A stretch of DNA of 64,000 nucleotides from NCBI GenBank assembly GCA_963824085.1, contig CAWGNT010000013.1, positions 248,001 through 312,000 of the forward strand, in the 5' to 3' direction. Made by a program: the position numbers and the translations under genes. This stretch comes from JARRNE01 sp963824085. GTDB taxonomy: Bacteria > Pseudomonadota > Gammaproteobacteria > Chromatiales > Chromatiaceae. Positions 33,175 to 42,485 of this stretch are shown here, one piece after another. Each line of letters starts with the position of its first letter. The first letter of the stretch is position 1. The notes beneath the pieces are model-generated. The model did no database searches and had not been told where the DNA came from. It was given only the letters and a program-made list of their open reading frames with translations.

Positions 33175-33885
33175 ATGAAACATCTGGCACTGAAGACGAC
33201 ATTGGTTGCCGCGGCGATCGCGGTCAGTGGCTCAGCCCTGGCGTGGAACGAGGGCGGTGGAGAGAAAGATGAGGCCCTCTCGCTGAAGCCAAATATCGAG
33301 AATGGAAAGGATGTCTTTGAGGTGTGCTCCGCCTGTCATCTTCCCGAGGGCTGGGGGATGGAGGATGGGACCTTTCCGCAGCTCGCCGGCCAGCACGCGG
33401 ATGTGCTGATCAAGCAGCTCTCCGACATCCGTGCCCGCAATCGCGACAATCCGACCATGTATCCCTTCGCCCTGCCAGAGTCCATCGGGGACGCCCAGGC
33501 ATTGGCCGATGTGGTTGCCTATATCGAGAAGCTGCCTATGGATCCGGCCTGGGGCAAGGGCCCGTGGGGGCCGGACACCCCGGAATATGCGCAGGGTAAG
33601 AAGCTCTTCGCCGACAACTGTGTCAAGTGTCACGGTGAGAACGGCATGGGCAATGCGGAGAAGTTCTATCCCCGCATCAACGGTCAGCATTACAAATATA
33701 TGCTGCGCCAGTTCGAGTGGATTCGGGACGGCAAGCGGCGCAATGCCAACCCTGACATGGTGGCCCAGATCAAGAACTTTAGCGACAAAGACATGAAGGC
33801 GGTGATCAACTATGTGTCCCAGCAGCCGGTGCCCAAGGAACAGCTCGCACCGTCCAAAGACTGGCAGAACCCGGATTTCAAGTAG
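33175..33885 (+). CDS. Diheme cytochrome c, NosC2-like
   Basis: The protein has 236 residues. A signal peptide (LALKTTLVAAAIAVSGSALA) precedes two class I cytochrome c domains with heme sites CSACHLPEGWG (about residue 51) and CVKCHGENGMG (about residue 143). Each is followed by a FPQLAGQHADVLIKQL or YPRINGQHYKYMLRQF helix. The second domain ends in NFSDKDMKAVINYVSQQ. It resembles cytochrome c4 in layout. It has its own FNR-boxed promoter and leads nosB-nosD. Its likely role is electron supply from quinol to NosZ. Confidence 0.9.
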   Translation: MKHLALKTTLVAAAIAVSGSALAWNEGGGEKDEALSLKPNIENGKDVFEVCSACHLPEGWGMEDGTFPQLAGQHADVLIKQLSDIRARNRDNPTMYPFALPESIGDAQALADVVAYIEKLPMDPAWGKGPWGPDTPEYAQGKKLFADNCVKCHGENGMGNAEKFYPRINGQHYKYMLRQFEWIRDGKRRNANPDMVAQIKNFSDKDMKAVINYVSQQPVPKEQLAPSKDWQNPDFK

Positions 33886-33993
33886 CCCGAGCTAGGGCAG
33901 TCGCATGGCCGCGGCACGGCGTGTCGCGGGGTCCGGTACCCCGACCTCGGCGTCGCGGCTGATCTATAGCACACCACCCACCTTGAGTCTGTC

Positions 33994-35166
33994 ATGAGCG
34001 CAGTAAGCCCCCGCAAGAACAATCCCGTGGTATTCGTCTTGGTGGCCGCCTCCCTAGTGCTGCTCGCCATCGTCTATTACACGCCTATCTGGTGGGTATC
34101 CCTCACGGCGCCGAACTACCCGAAGGAGGCCTTCCCAGACGGCGTACGGATCAACTTTCACATGAACGGGGTGTTCAACGGCTGCAAGAAGGTGGAGAAG
34201 AGGGAGATCAGCGAGCAGGAAGCCCTAGACTGCGTCCATGAGATGGACACGATCAACCACTATGTGGGCATGTACCCGATCGCGGCGGGCGGTGTGATCG
34301 AGCGCGCCTTCTCGCCTTTCCTGGTGTCCATGCTGGGGGTGATGCTGGTGGGCTTCATGATCCCGGTGCCCAAGGTGCGCATGGCGGTGATGGCGGTGGC
34401 GTTCGCGGGCCTGGCTGGCTGGATGTACCTCTATTACTACGGGGCGGGCGGACTCGAGTACCAGAATGAAGGCTACCTGGACGCCATGGTAACCGCACTG
34501 GATCAGTCGGCCGGCGAGGAGGAGGCGACCCAGGAGCTCTCCCCGGGCCAGGCCCTGATCGCACAGCTCAAGCGCGAGCTGGCGAAGAGTACGGCGAAGG
34601 TACAGGCGGCTGCGCCCGCCGCGGCCGCCAAGTCCGAAAAGGAGCGCTATATCGACAATCTCGCAGTGACCTTCCAGAAGGACCAGGAGCATCGCCGCAC
34701 CCATAAGACGTGGACCGGCAGTGGCAGCCAGCTGCTCGCCTGGCACTATGCCAAGAGTCTGGGGCGCTATTTCAACAACCCGGCGGAGATCGGCCCCATG
34801 GCAGCGCGGATGAGCACGGCGGCCCACGTCGTGTTCTGGACCCTGATAGGTGCGATGATTCTGCTGGTATGGGGTGCCCGCAAGAACGGAGGGCCTTTGT
34901 ACTGGCTGCTGGTGCTTGTGCCGATGGCGCTTCCAGTCTTCTTCGTCATCGACTACTCCGCCTGGCTGTGGTGGTACGGCCATAGTCTCAACGACATGGG
35001 CGCCTTCACCGTAAAGCCCTTCATGCCGACCGTGTTCGGTGACGGTAAGGTTGCCCAGTTTGCGACCCACTCCTATCCCTCTATCGGCTTTGGCCTGATG
35101 CTCGCGCTCTCCCTCCTTCTGGCGCTGGCGGCCCTGCTGCGCCGAAAGGAGTGGAAGTCCGTCTGA
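33994..35166 (+). CDS. nosB: NosB, clade II nos membrane protein
   Basis: The protein has 390 residues. An N-terminal membrane helix (VVFVLVAASLVLLAIVYYTP) is followed by a periplasmic segment with FPDGVRINFHMNGVFNGC and HEMDTINHYVGMYPIA. Paired helices at about 105-150 (LVSMLGVMLVGFMIPV) come next, then a long alanine-lysine linker, and four further helices to the end. The NGVFNGC and NHYVGMYP stretches and the place between cytochromes and nosD fit NosB, which occurs in clade II clusters and is thought to help electron transfer to NosZ. Its precise role is unproven. Confidence 0.8.
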   Translation: MSAVSPRKNNPVVFVLVAASLVLLAIVYYTPIWWVSLTAPNYPKEAFPDGVRINFHMNGVFNGCKKVEKREISEQEALDCVHEMDTINHYVGMYPIAAGGVIERAFSPFLVSMLGVMLVGFMIPVPKVRMAVMAVAFAGLAGWMYLYYYGAGGLEYQNEGYLDAMVTALDQSAGEEEATQELSPGQALIAQLKRELAKSTAKVQAAAPAAAAKSEKERYIDNLAVTFQKDQEHRRTHKTWTGSGSQLLAWHYAKSLGRYFNNPAEIGPMAARMSTAAHVVFWTLIGAMILLVWGARKNGGPLYWLLVLVPMALPVFFVIDYSAWLWWYGHSLNDMGAFTVKPFMPTVFGDGKVAQFATHSYPSIGFGLMLALSLLLALAALLRRKEWKSV

Positions 35167-35181
35167 CAGGACGGTCAGCAG

Positions 35182-36579
35182 ATGAATGCCGGCGGGTCAC
35201 AGGAAACTGATGTTGGCAGCCGCATGCTTGCGATTGCTCGGGTGCGTTTGTTTTCCGGCGCATTCCTCATTGCGGGCTGTCTGGCGTTTCCCTTCCCCGC
35301 CGGGGCTTTCCCTGCGTTTCAGGACCTGGTCGATGCCGCCAAACCCGGAACGGTGCTGGAGCCCCCCCCGGGGACCTATGCCGGGCCGGTCACACTGAAC
35401 AAGCCGCTCGTCGTCGACGGGCGCGGCCGGGTCACCATCGACGCCGGCGGCAAGGGGTCGGTCATTCTGCTCCATACGGATGGGGCGACGCTCAAGGGGC
35501 TGCGCCTCACCAACTCCGGGCAGTCACACAACGACATCGATGCAGGTGTTCAGGTGCGGGGCAACTTCAACATCATCGAGGACAATCGGATCGATGACTG
35601 CCTGTTCGGGCTCGACCTGCAACAGTCCGAGGACAACATCGTCCGCCGTAATCGTATCTCCTCGAAGCACGTCGACTTGGGGTTGCGCGGTGATGCCATC
35701 CGGCTCTGGTACAGCTTCCGCAACCGGGTGACCGACAACGTCATTCGCGACTCCCGAGACACGGTAGTCTGGTATTCCCGCGACAATCTGATCGCCCGCA
35801 ATGATGCTCGCCGCGGCCGTTACTCGCTGCACTTCATGTATGCGCAGCACAACGAGGTGCTGGATAACCATTACGAGGACAACTCGGTAGGAATTTTCCT
35901 CATGTACAGCGACGGCGTGGTGATCAAGCGCAACTACATTGCAAAGGCCGCAGGCCCCACCGGTATCGGCATCGGCTTCAAGGAAACCTCCGATGTCACG
36001 ATCGAGTCCAATGAAGTATTGCACAACGCGGTGGGGCTTTATTTAGACGTTTCACCCTACCAGCCCGATACCACCAACCGCATCCGTGACAACCTGGTCG
36101 CCTACAACGGGATCGGCATCCGTTTCCTCAACGACTGGCAGGGCAACATCTTCGAGGGCAACCGCCTCAAGGCGAACATCACCCAGGTCGCGGTGGAAAG
36201 CGGAAAAAGCGCTAACCGCAACGTCTGGTCGGGCAACTACTGGGACGATTACGAGGGCTTCGACCGCAACCACGATGGCATTGGCGATACCCCCTATCAG
36301 CTCTACGGCTACGCCGACCGTATCTGGATGGACGTGCCCCCGGCCCAGTTCTTTAAAGGGACGCCCATGCTTGAGGTCCTGGATTTTCTGGAGCGGCTGG
36401 CGCCCTTCAGCGAGCCGAGCCTCATGCTGCAGGACAAGCGCCCGCTGATGACGGCGGACGTCCGGAGTCCCGTGAAGCCCAAGCCGGCCTCCGATGCGCA
36501 TCGCGACAAGGCGGCCGCCCCGGCTTCGGGCACCTTCGATGCCTTGGATGCTTTGCGCAAGTCCCTGGGCCGAGAGTGA
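35182..36579 (+). CDS. nosD: NosD, NosZ copper-site maturation factor
   Basis: The protein has 465 residues. A signal peptide (RLFSGAFLIAGCLAFPFPAG) precedes a long right-handed beta-helix made of CASH-type repeats (NIIEDNRIDDCLFGLDL, NLIARNDARRGRYSLHFMY, NEVLDNHYEDNSVGIFLMYS). It ends with YLYG-type conserved GNYWDDYEGFDRNHDGIGD and a lysine-rich tail. NosD is periplasmic and acts with NosF and NosY to build the CuZ cluster. It starts 16 bases after nosB. Confidence 0.94.
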   Translation: MNAGGSQETDVGSRMLAIARVRLFSGAFLIAGCLAFPFPAGAFPAFQDLVDAAKPGTVLEPPPGTYAGPVTLNKPLVVDGRGRVTIDAGGKGSVILLHTDGATLKGLRLTNSGQSHNDIDAGVQVRGNFNIIEDNRIDDCLFGLDLQQSEDNIVRRNRISSKHVDLGLRGDAIRLWYSFRNRVTDNVIRDSRDTVVWYSRDNLIARNDARRGRYSLHFMYAQHNEVLDNHYEDNSVGIFLMYSDGVVIKRNYIAKAAGPTGIGIGFKETSDVTIESNEVLHNAVGLYLDVSPYQPDTTNRIRDNLVAYNGIGIRFLNDWQGNIFEGNRLKANITQVAVESGKSANRNVWSGNYWDDYEGFDRNHDGIGDTPYQLYGYADRIWMDVPPAQFFKGTPMLEVLDFLERLAPFSEPSLMLQDKRPLMTADVRSPVKPKPASDAHRDKAAAPASGTFDALDALRKSLGRE

Positions 36580-36616
36580 ACGCGAGGGGTGCGCCTGCCA
36601 GCGCACCACTATGTAG

Positions 36617-37462
36617 ATGAACGAGATCAAGACGCGAAGACCCGCAAAGAAACCCCAGACAGCGGTCCGCCGCGAGCAGAGCCGGCGCGAGTTTCTGCGC
36701 ACGGCCGCGCTCACGGCAGGCATGGTGGGGATCTCCCTGATGGGGCTGGTGCCCGTGTTAGCCCGGACCAATACCCGCTTGCGGCCGCCGGGTGCTATAA
36801 AGCATCTGCTCGATGAGCAGGAGTTCTTGGCTGCCTGTATCAAGTGCGGCCAGTGCGTGCAGGTGTGTCCGGTAGAGGCGATCAAGCTCTCCGACTTGCT
36901 GGACGGCGTCGGTGTGGGGACGCCCCACATAGAGGCACGGGCTCAGGCTTGCGACTTCTCCTGCGACGGCCTTCAGTGTGTTCTCGCCTGCCCGACCGGT
37001 GCCCTTACCCACACGATCAACTACCCGGCCCAGACGCGCATGGGGTTTGCCCGGCTGGCGCGTCCGGATGCCTGTCTGGCGAGGCAGGGCAAGGGTTTTA
37101 AGGGCCCGGCGCGCGGGCCCGACTTTGCCGGAGAGCTGCGCTACGCCGAGGTGGACCGCTGGAATCCCATCCCGGTGGCGGAGCACCCCTACGACCTGGA
37201 TCTGTGCGATCTGTGCGTGCGCCAGTGTCCCATCGAGATCCGCATGGCCCAATGTGCGGCGGGCGAGCCGCCGTCCGGCGATCCCAACCAGTGTCCGCCC
37301 CGCCATGCCATCGCGCTGGAGCCGGTGGAAGGCGGGGGCAACCGCATGCAGCCGGTGGTCAAGGACGGCTGCGTGGGCTGCGGCGTGTGCGAGATGATCT
37401 GTCCGGCCGAGCCTGCGGCCATCGTTGTCGACATCGACAAGACGACGGACATCCCCGTATGA
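36617..37462 (+). CDS. nosG: NosG, NapG-type ferredoxin of the nos cluster
   Basis: The protein has 281 residues. A Tat signal (SRREFLRTAALTAGMVG) precedes four Fe-S groups: CIKCGQCVQVCP, CDFSCDGLQCVLACP, CDLCVRQCP and CVGCGVCEMICP. The protein is a paralogue of NapG; clade II clusters use NosG with membrane NosH to move electrons from quinol towards NosZ. Its stop overlaps the nosH ATG (ATGA). Confidence 0.92.
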   Translation: MNEIKTRRPAKKPQTAVRREQSRREFLRTAALTAGMVGISLMGLVPVLARTNTRLRPPGAIKHLLDEQEFLAACIKCGQCVQVCPVEAIKLSDLLDGVGVGTPHIEARAQACDFSCDGLQCVLACPTGALTHTINYPAQTRMGFARLARPDACLARQGKGFKGPARGPDFAGELRYAEVDRWNPIPVAEHPYDLDLCDLCVRQCPIEIRMAQCAAGEPPSGDPNQCPPRHAIALEPVEGGGNRMQPVVKDGCVGCGVCEMICPAEPAAIVVDIDKTTDIPV

Positions 37463-38436
37463 GCTACATCATCGATTCCTTCAAGCAGCTCATCGGTCTC
37501 ACGCTGGAGCGTCCGACGCCGGAGCAACAGTCGCCTGAGGTCAAGACGATCTATTTTGAGAAGAGCAAGGAGCGGCTGCGCAAGGATGATCTCCAAGCGA
37601 TCGAGGCCGCTCACGCGGGCACTCGGAAGCGTCATAAGTGGCGCCGGCGCCGCTGGACCACCCTCATCATCGTCAACCTGCTGTTCGTCGTCTCCTATCA
37701 CTTCGACGTGCAGCTGGTGGAGGGGGCCATGACCGCCTCGCGGGTCGTCGGCTTCCACTTTGCAGACCTGAACTCTGCACTCCAGGTGATGTTGGCGTAC
37801 AAGCACGTGGTGCTCAATTTGCTGATCGGTACCGCCACCGTCCTAGTGCTCTGGTGGCTGCTTGGGGGCCGCACTTTCTGCTCGTGGGCTTGCCCATACC
37901 ACCTGATCGCCGAGTGGGCCGAGGCCATCCACCTGAAGCTTGCCGCCCGCAAATGGGTAAAGGACGTGAAGTTTCACCGCGGCGTGCGAGCGGTTTTTTA
38001 TGTCATCTTCGTCGTGCTCACGGCCGCCACTGGTTACACGGTGTTCGAGACCATCTCCGCTACCGGCATCGTCAGCCGGGCCCTGATCTATGGACCTGGG
38101 GTTGCCTTGCTATGGGTGCTGGCGCTGCTGGTCTTCGAGATCTTCGTCTCCCGCCGTGCCTGGTGCCGCTATATCTGCCCCATCGGCATCACCTACGGCG
38201 TGGTGGGGATGTTCTCGCCCGTGCGGGTGCAGTACAACGTCAAGAGCTGTCACCATGAAGGGGACTGCCGCAAGGTCTGCCTGGTTCCTCACGTGCTTGA
38301 CATCACCGTCAAGGGGCGCGCTCGCGACACCCGGGTGGACGTGGCGGCGGACTGCACCCGGTGTGGGTTGTGCGTCGATATATGCCCCACCGACTCCCTG
38401 ACCTTCAAGGTCAAGGGGTTGGACAGGCTGCTCTGA
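37459..38436 (+). CDS. nosH: NosH, NapH-type membrane ferredoxin
   Basis: The protein has 325 residues. It starts MSYIIDSFKQLIGLTLERPT inside the nosG stop. Four helices lie at about 72-92, 115-140, 180-200 and 215-240. The CxxxCP motifs are in FCSWACPYHLIAEW and WCRYICPIGITYG, and the C-terminal Fe-S groups are CHHEGDCRKVCLVPH and CTRCGLCVDICP. The long charged N-terminus distinguishes it from NapH in this window. It serves as quinol oxidase partner of NosG. Confidence 0.92.
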   Translation: MSYIIDSFKQLIGLTLERPTPEQQSPEVKTIYFEKSKERLRKDDLQAIEAAHAGTRKRHKWRRRRWTTLIIVNLLFVVSYHFDVQLVEGAMTASRVVGFHFADLNSALQVMLAYKHVVLNLLIGTATVLVLWWLLGGRTFCSWACPYHLIAEWAEAIHLKLAARKWVKDVKFHRGVRAVFYVIFVVLTAATGYTVFETISATGIVSRALIYGPGVALLWVLALLVFEIFVSRRAWCRYICPIGITYGVVGMFSPVRVQYNVKSCHHEGDCRKVCLVPHVLDITVKGRARDTRVDVAADCTRCGLCVDICPTDSLTFKVKGLDRLL

Positions 38437-38521
38437 TTGGTGACCGGTGATGCCGAGGGCATTGCGGTTTGTGCCTTTACCCGTGGATCGGGTCGCCCCC
38501 TGTGTCGGCTCAGGAACCCCA

Positions 38522-39409
38522 ATGATTCGATTTGAAAAGGTCGTCAAACGCTTCGGCCGGCAGGAGGTGCTGAAGGCGCTCGATCTGGTGGTCGAGTCCG
38601 GACACCGAATTGCCCTCGTCGGCTCCAACGGCGCCGGCAAGACCACGCTGATCCGCTGCTTGCTGGGAGAATATGCCTGCAGCGGTAGCGTCCTGGTGAA
38701 CGGACTCGATCCCCGGGTTCATCGGGCCGAGGTGCTGTCCCACATTGGTTTCGTCCCCCAGCTGCCGCCGCCCTTGAAGATGCCGGTAGGGCAGCTGGTC
38801 CGTTTCGCCGCGGGAGTCTGCGGCGCCGACCCCCTTCGTATGCTGGAGGTGGCCAACAGGCTCGGACTGGATGCGGAGCGCTTCCGCCGCCAGCCGTTCG
38901 TCAAGCTTTCCGGCGGCCAGAAGCAGAAGCTGCTGATTGCGATTGCCCTAGGCCGCGACAGCGACCTGCTGGTGCTCGACGAGCCTGCCGCCAATCTGGA
39001 CCCGGAGGCGCGGCGCATCTTCTTTGAGCTGTTGGCTGAGAAGCAGCGGACCGCCGCCATGCTCATATCGAGCCATCGATTGGACGAGGTCGCCACCCTG
39101 GTAAACCGTGTGATTGAGCTCGACCAGGGACGCGTAGTGCTCGACGACGAGGTGGCTGACCTCGTCGATCTGACGAGCCGACTGCGCTGTTCGGTGGGTC
39201 TGCTGCGGGCGGAGGATGCCTTTGCCCGCGCGATCGCGGACTGGGGCTTCACCAGCAGCGACCAAGGCATCACCTGGGAAGGGATGGTTGCAGGGCCGGA
39301 TCGCCTCCGCTTTCTCGGGGTGCTGTCGCGCTATGCGGCGCTGCTTGCTCACATCCGCATGGACGACGAGAAGGGTGTCAATAGAGTGCCCAGGGCGGCG
39401 AGCGCGTGA
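38522..39409 (+). CDS. nosF: NosF, ABC ATPase for NosZ maturation
   Basis: The protein has 295 residues and starts MIRFEKVVKRFGRQEVLKAL at 38522. It has Walker A GSNGAGKTT, signature LSGGQKQK, Walker B DLLVLDEPAANLDPE and switch His in LISSHRLDEV. NosF pairs with the permease NosY to supply a sulfur-containing compound or energy for CuZ assembly with NosD. In most clusters nosY follows nosF directly; here nosL and a cytochrome gene lie between. Confidence 0.92.
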   Translation: MIRFEKVVKRFGRQEVLKALDLVVESGHRIALVGSNGAGKTTLIRCLLGEYACSGSVLVNGLDPRVHRAEVLSHIGFVPQLPPPLKMPVGQLVRFAAGVCGADPLRMLEVANRLGLDAERFRRQPFVKLSGGQKQKLLIAIALGRDSDLLVLDEPAANLDPEARRIFFELLAEKQRTAAMLISSHRLDEVATLVNRVIELDQGRVVLDDEVADLVDLTSRLRCSVGLLRAEDAFARAIADWGFTSSDQGITWEGMVAGPDRLRFLGVLSRYAALLAHIRMDDEKGVNRVPRAASA

Positions 39410-39673
39410 GTGCAGTGAGGCACACCGGCTCCCGCCAGAAGGCGGCCGGGCGCAACACGCTGCCGGGACAACTTCCGTTCTTGCGGGTCACATCGACAGG
39501 CCAGCCAGTTCGGTAGGGTGCGCTGTGCGCAGCGCGAGCCAGTGCGACCACGGATCGTCAAGCCACCCACGGATTCGCCGGTCGCGGAAATGACCACGTC
39601 AGCATGTCCCAACATATCGAGGGGAATGTGAATGCGGAGACTTCCTGACCTTCGTCATCCCAGGGTGCGAGAC

Positions 39674-40165
39674 ATGGAGCGAATTATCCTGTTGCTCGGC
39701 GTTGCCGCTCTGATTCTTGGGCTCCAGGGGCTGGCTGCCTGCTCTCACGATGCAGGCACGGGGCCGGTTGACGTGAAGTGGGACCGCTATACCTGTGAGC
39801 GCTGCCGAATGGTGCTCTCTGACCGCAAGCACGCGGCCGAGGTCCGGGTAAAGCCGTCGAGCGGGCGTTCCAAGGTCCACTTCTTCGACGACATCGGCTG
39901 TGCCGTGGTCTGGCTGCAGGACAAGCCGTTCCGCGACGCCGCAGGGACCCAGATCTGGGTGACGGACTGGCGGACCGGCCATTGGATCGATGCCCGCAAG
40001 GCGTCATACGTGCTCGGCCAGGTAACGCCCATGGAGTATGGCCTCGGCGCTCAATCGGAGCCTCAGACCGGTGCGTTGAGCTTCGAGCAAGCCAAGGCCC
40101 ACATCTTTGAGGTGGAGCGGCAAAACGCCCACGGCAGGCACTTGGAAGCAGCTCCGCGCAAGTAA
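39674..40165 (+). CDS. nosL: NosL copper-binding lipoprotein
   Basis: The protein has about 163 residues. The signal peptide ends in a lipobox LAACS, so the mature protein is an outer- or inner-membrane lipoprotein. The Cu(I)-binding motif CERCRMVLSD is followed by KVHFFDDIGCAVVWL and VTDWRTGHWIDARKA, all typical of NosL. It delivers copper to NosZ. I chose the ATG at 39674, which gives a normal lipoprotein signal; the frame is open from 39632. It lies about 265 bases after nosF. Confidence 0.92.
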   Translation: MERIILLLGVAALILGLQGLAACSHDAGTGPVDVKWDRYTCERCRMVLSDRKHAAEVRVKPSSGRSKVHFFDDIGCAVVWLQDKPFRDAAGTQIWVTDWRTGHWIDARKASYVLGQVTPMEYGLGAQSEPQTGALSFEQAKAHIFEVERQNAHGRHLEAAPRK

Positions 40166-40419
40166 CCGTTCAAGAAAACTTCAAACAGCGCCCCTTTGAG
40201 CCCCTCGACCCGGCGGGGAGAGGGGTTGGGGTGAGGGGAAGAAGTCGGGCCAACGCATATCGGTCATTTTTTACCATTCGTTAGCGGAAGATTTGACTGC
40301 ATTGGGACCAGGAGCGGAAGGGCAGGCGCAAGCGCTCGATAGCAGCGGCGCAAAGCGCCTCCACGAAGCCCGGGTAGTAAGCGGCCGCGGCAGCCGGGTG
40401 TCCTAATAGAGGTGATGTC
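40166..40419. other. Intergenic region with a GGGTTGGGGTGAGGGG-type repeat
   Basis: Around 40215-40241 the sequence GGGGAGAGGGGTTGGGG continues into TGAGGGG, preceded by CCCCTCGACC. This motif is a widely scattered intergenic repeat in many proteobacteria. No gene is supported here. Confidence 0.5.
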
Positions 40420-40794
40420 ATGATTAAGAAATCGATGGTGATCTGCGCGACCTTGGCGATCATGGGCGCTTCCGCCTGGGTCCAGGCGGATACGGAGCAG
40501 GACAAGGCCGTCGAGCGCGGAAATGCCCATTACCTGCTGTTCTGTGCCAACTGTCATGGAGTCAATGCGGACGGCAAGGGACCCTTGGTCGGTTTGCTTA
40601 AGGTGGCCCCCAGCGACCTGACGACTTTGAAAAGGTCCGGTAACGGTGAGAGCGTCACGGAGCGCGTTCTCAAGGCGGTCGCCGGACGTCACGAGGTGAC
40701 CACAGGCACGCACAAGATGCCTATATTTAGCGACAACCTGGAAATCAGTACAGTCATCGAGATCGGCGCCTATCTTGATACCGTCCAAAAATAG
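40420..40794 (+). CDS. Monoheme cytochrome c within the nos cluster
   Basis: The protein has 124 residues. A signal peptide (IKKSMVICATLAIMGASAWV, cut near VQA) is followed by a class I cytochrome with CANCHGVNADGKG and a KMPIF methionine ligand near residue 100. The LVGLLKVAPSDLTTLKRSG stretch resembles small cytochromes of nos and nor clusters. It sits between nosL and nosY, a place where I do not expect a cytochrome. It is a third possible electron donor to NosZ. Confidence 0.9.
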   Translation: MIKKSMVICATLAIMGASAWVQADTEQDKAVERGNAHYLLFCANCHGVNADGKGPLVGLLKVAPSDLTTLKRSGNGESVTERVLKAVAGRHEVTTGTHKMPIFSDNLEISTVIEIGAYLDTVQK

Positions 40795-40807
40795 CCGGAG
40801 CAAACTG

Positions 40808-41635
40808 ATGCGACACCTTTGGCTCACGGCGTACACAGATATCCTGGAGTCCTTGCGGGCCAAGTGGTTCCTCGTCTATTCACTGGTGTTCGGCGGATTG
40901 GTCGTCCTGCTGTTCGCCTTCGGCGTGACCGAGTCTCGCATCATGGGCTTCACGGGCCTGTCCCGGCTGATGGTGACGTACATCCAGCTCGCCATGGCTA
41001 TCCTTCCGGTTTTCGTGCTGGTATCCACGGTGCGTTCGGTGGCGGGGGACCGGGAAGCGGGGGTCTTCGAATATCTCTTGTCCTTGCCTATCGGTCTCGC
41101 CGCCTGGTATTGGGGCAAGCTAATCGGGCGCTTTCTGGTTGTGTTCCTACCGGTGCTGCTGGCCATGGCCTTGGCCGTCATCTGGGGCGCGGCCAAGGGG
41201 GCGGAGGTGCCCTGGACGCTGTTCGGGTACTACACCGGGCTGGTGATGGTGCTCGCCTGGTGCTTCCTTGGCATCGGTATGCTGCTCTCGACCATCACGC
41301 GCTCCGCGGACGTGGCCCAAGGGGCGGCGTTCGTGGTGTGGCTCACCCTGCTGCTGTTCCTCGACCTGATCCTGCTGGGGATCATGGTGCGGGAGTCCCT
41401 GCCACCGGAGACGGCGGTGGCTATCGCCCTCGCCAATCCCATGCAGGTGTTCCGCACCGCCACCATGATGCTGTTCGACCCGCAGCTGGTGCTGCTCGGC
41501 CCCACCGCCTACGTGATACTCGATGCCTTCGGCCAGGCGGGCTACATCGCCTACGCCCTCACCTATCCCGCGCTTGTGGGAACCCTGTGCGCGCTGGGCG
41601 GATACCTCCTGTTCAAGCGCGGCGATTTGCCCTGA
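40808..41635 (+). CDS. nosY: NosY, ABC permease for NosZ maturation
   Basis: The protein has 275 residues and starts at the ATG at 40808 (MRHLWLTAYTDILESLRAKW). It has six membrane helices, with the NosY marks RSVAGDREAGVFEYLLSLP, WGKLIGRFLVVFLPVLLAMA and LANPMQVFRTATMMLFDP. It forms the transporter with NosF that supports CuZ assembly by NosD. It is the last gene of the cluster, followed by about 1 kb of noncoding DNA. Confidence 0.93.
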   Translation: MRHLWLTAYTDILESLRAKWFLVYSLVFGGLVVLLFAFGVTESRIMGFTGLSRLMVTYIQLAMAILPVFVLVSTVRSVAGDREAGVFEYLLSLPIGLAAWYWGKLIGRFLVVFLPVLLAMALAVIWGAAKGAEVPWTLFGYYTGLVMVLAWCFLGIGMLLSTITRSADVAQGAAFVVWLTLLLFLDLILLGIMVRESLPPETAVAIALANPMQVFRTATMMLFDPQLVLLGPTAYVILDAFGQAGYIAYALTYPALVGTLCALGGYLLFKRGDLP

Positions 41636-42460
41636 GCGATCACGCGGTGTGAGGCAGCGGCGTGGGCGTCCTGGTGGCCCCGACGGGGGGAATCACCGTG
41701 ACAGTTGAGCTCCGCGCTCCGCCTCTGCCTCGTCCTCTGGGTCTCGTCTAGACCTGCCCTCACCGCGACAGCACCGTTGCGCGCCCGTGCAGATGCGCTG
41801 GCTGACTGATGCGCAGGTCGAGAGTCGCGCCTTGAGTCCAGTTGCGAGGCTCCGCCAGGGCCAACCTGCTCCGCGCGAGCAGCCCGCGGGCATGACGGTA
41901 GCTGCCCTGCTGCCGACGTCCCCGGTCGGCGCAATCCGACCCCTCAGGTCGACAGGCAAAGTGCCGCGGACTTTTGTACACGGCCGATCGCGACGGGCCG
42001 TTGGCCCGTCAGGCGTTTGTCGCAAGCGCTCGGGGAGTACCGACCAATCACGCTTTCCCGCGGTGATGATCTTGCGGGGTGATTAGGCCTCCAGCTCAGC
42101 CGGCGGAGGCGAGGGGGCGTCGGGGAGACTGGAAGGGTCGCGGCCGCTGACCGCTCCTACAGGATGGGGTGGTCTCGTAGGAGCGACCTGTGGTCGCGAC
42201 CAGCGCGTTTCGGGAACTGCGGTCGAGCCGGTGGAACAGGCCGGGTATACGTCCATGTACCATCGAAGCCGCCATCCGCACCCGCCCATCGGCCGCGCGC
42301 CCCAAACAACACAGCCGCCTGTCGGTGGGACCCTCGCCTACCCCCGCCGGACAGAACACGACCAAGTCCCCAGCTCGGGCCGTTCCGCGGATGAGATCCA
42401 AGACGCCCGCTGTGCCGAGTCCCGTCCTTGACGGCCGAACCGAATGCTCGGCTGGACAGG
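41636..42460. other. Long intergenic stretch between nos and dsr regions
   Basis: I find no supported gene over about 825 bases. A minus-strand peptide near 41760-41930 (with RRQQGSYRHARGLLARSRLA) looks faintly protein-like and may be a gene remnant. The imperfect inverted repeat at 42137-42200 is the only clear structure. Confidence 0.5.
42137..42200. repeat. REP-like imperfect inverted repeat
   Basis: The arm at 42137-42160 (GTCGCGGCC...CGCTCCTAC) faces the arm at 42177-42200 (GTAGGAGCG...GGTCGCGAC), with 19 of 24 positions pairing. GTAGGAGCG...CGCGAC is a common repeat type in gammaproteobacterial intergenic regions. Confidence 0.65.
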
Positions 42461-42464
42461 GCAA

Positions 42465-42485
42465 TATATCGGCAGAGCCGATATA
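42465..42485. promoter_or_regulatory. Perfect operator-like palindrome upstream of the CBS-dsr genes
   Basis: TATATCGGC (42465-42473) is mirrored exactly by GCCGATATA (42477-42485) around AGA. It sits in the only AT-rich pocket of the 1-kb gap, about 175 bases before the CBS gene, and is followed by GATATCAATTTAATG, which can serve as promoter. The size fits a dimeric regulator. Confidence 0.6.

Noticed and set aside
41760..41981. Minus-strand peptide with RHARGLLARSRLALAEPRNW, possible PilZ-type fragment
   Set aside because: Too weak to name: no start signal, no full motif, and flanking frames look noncoding. Could be a remnant.
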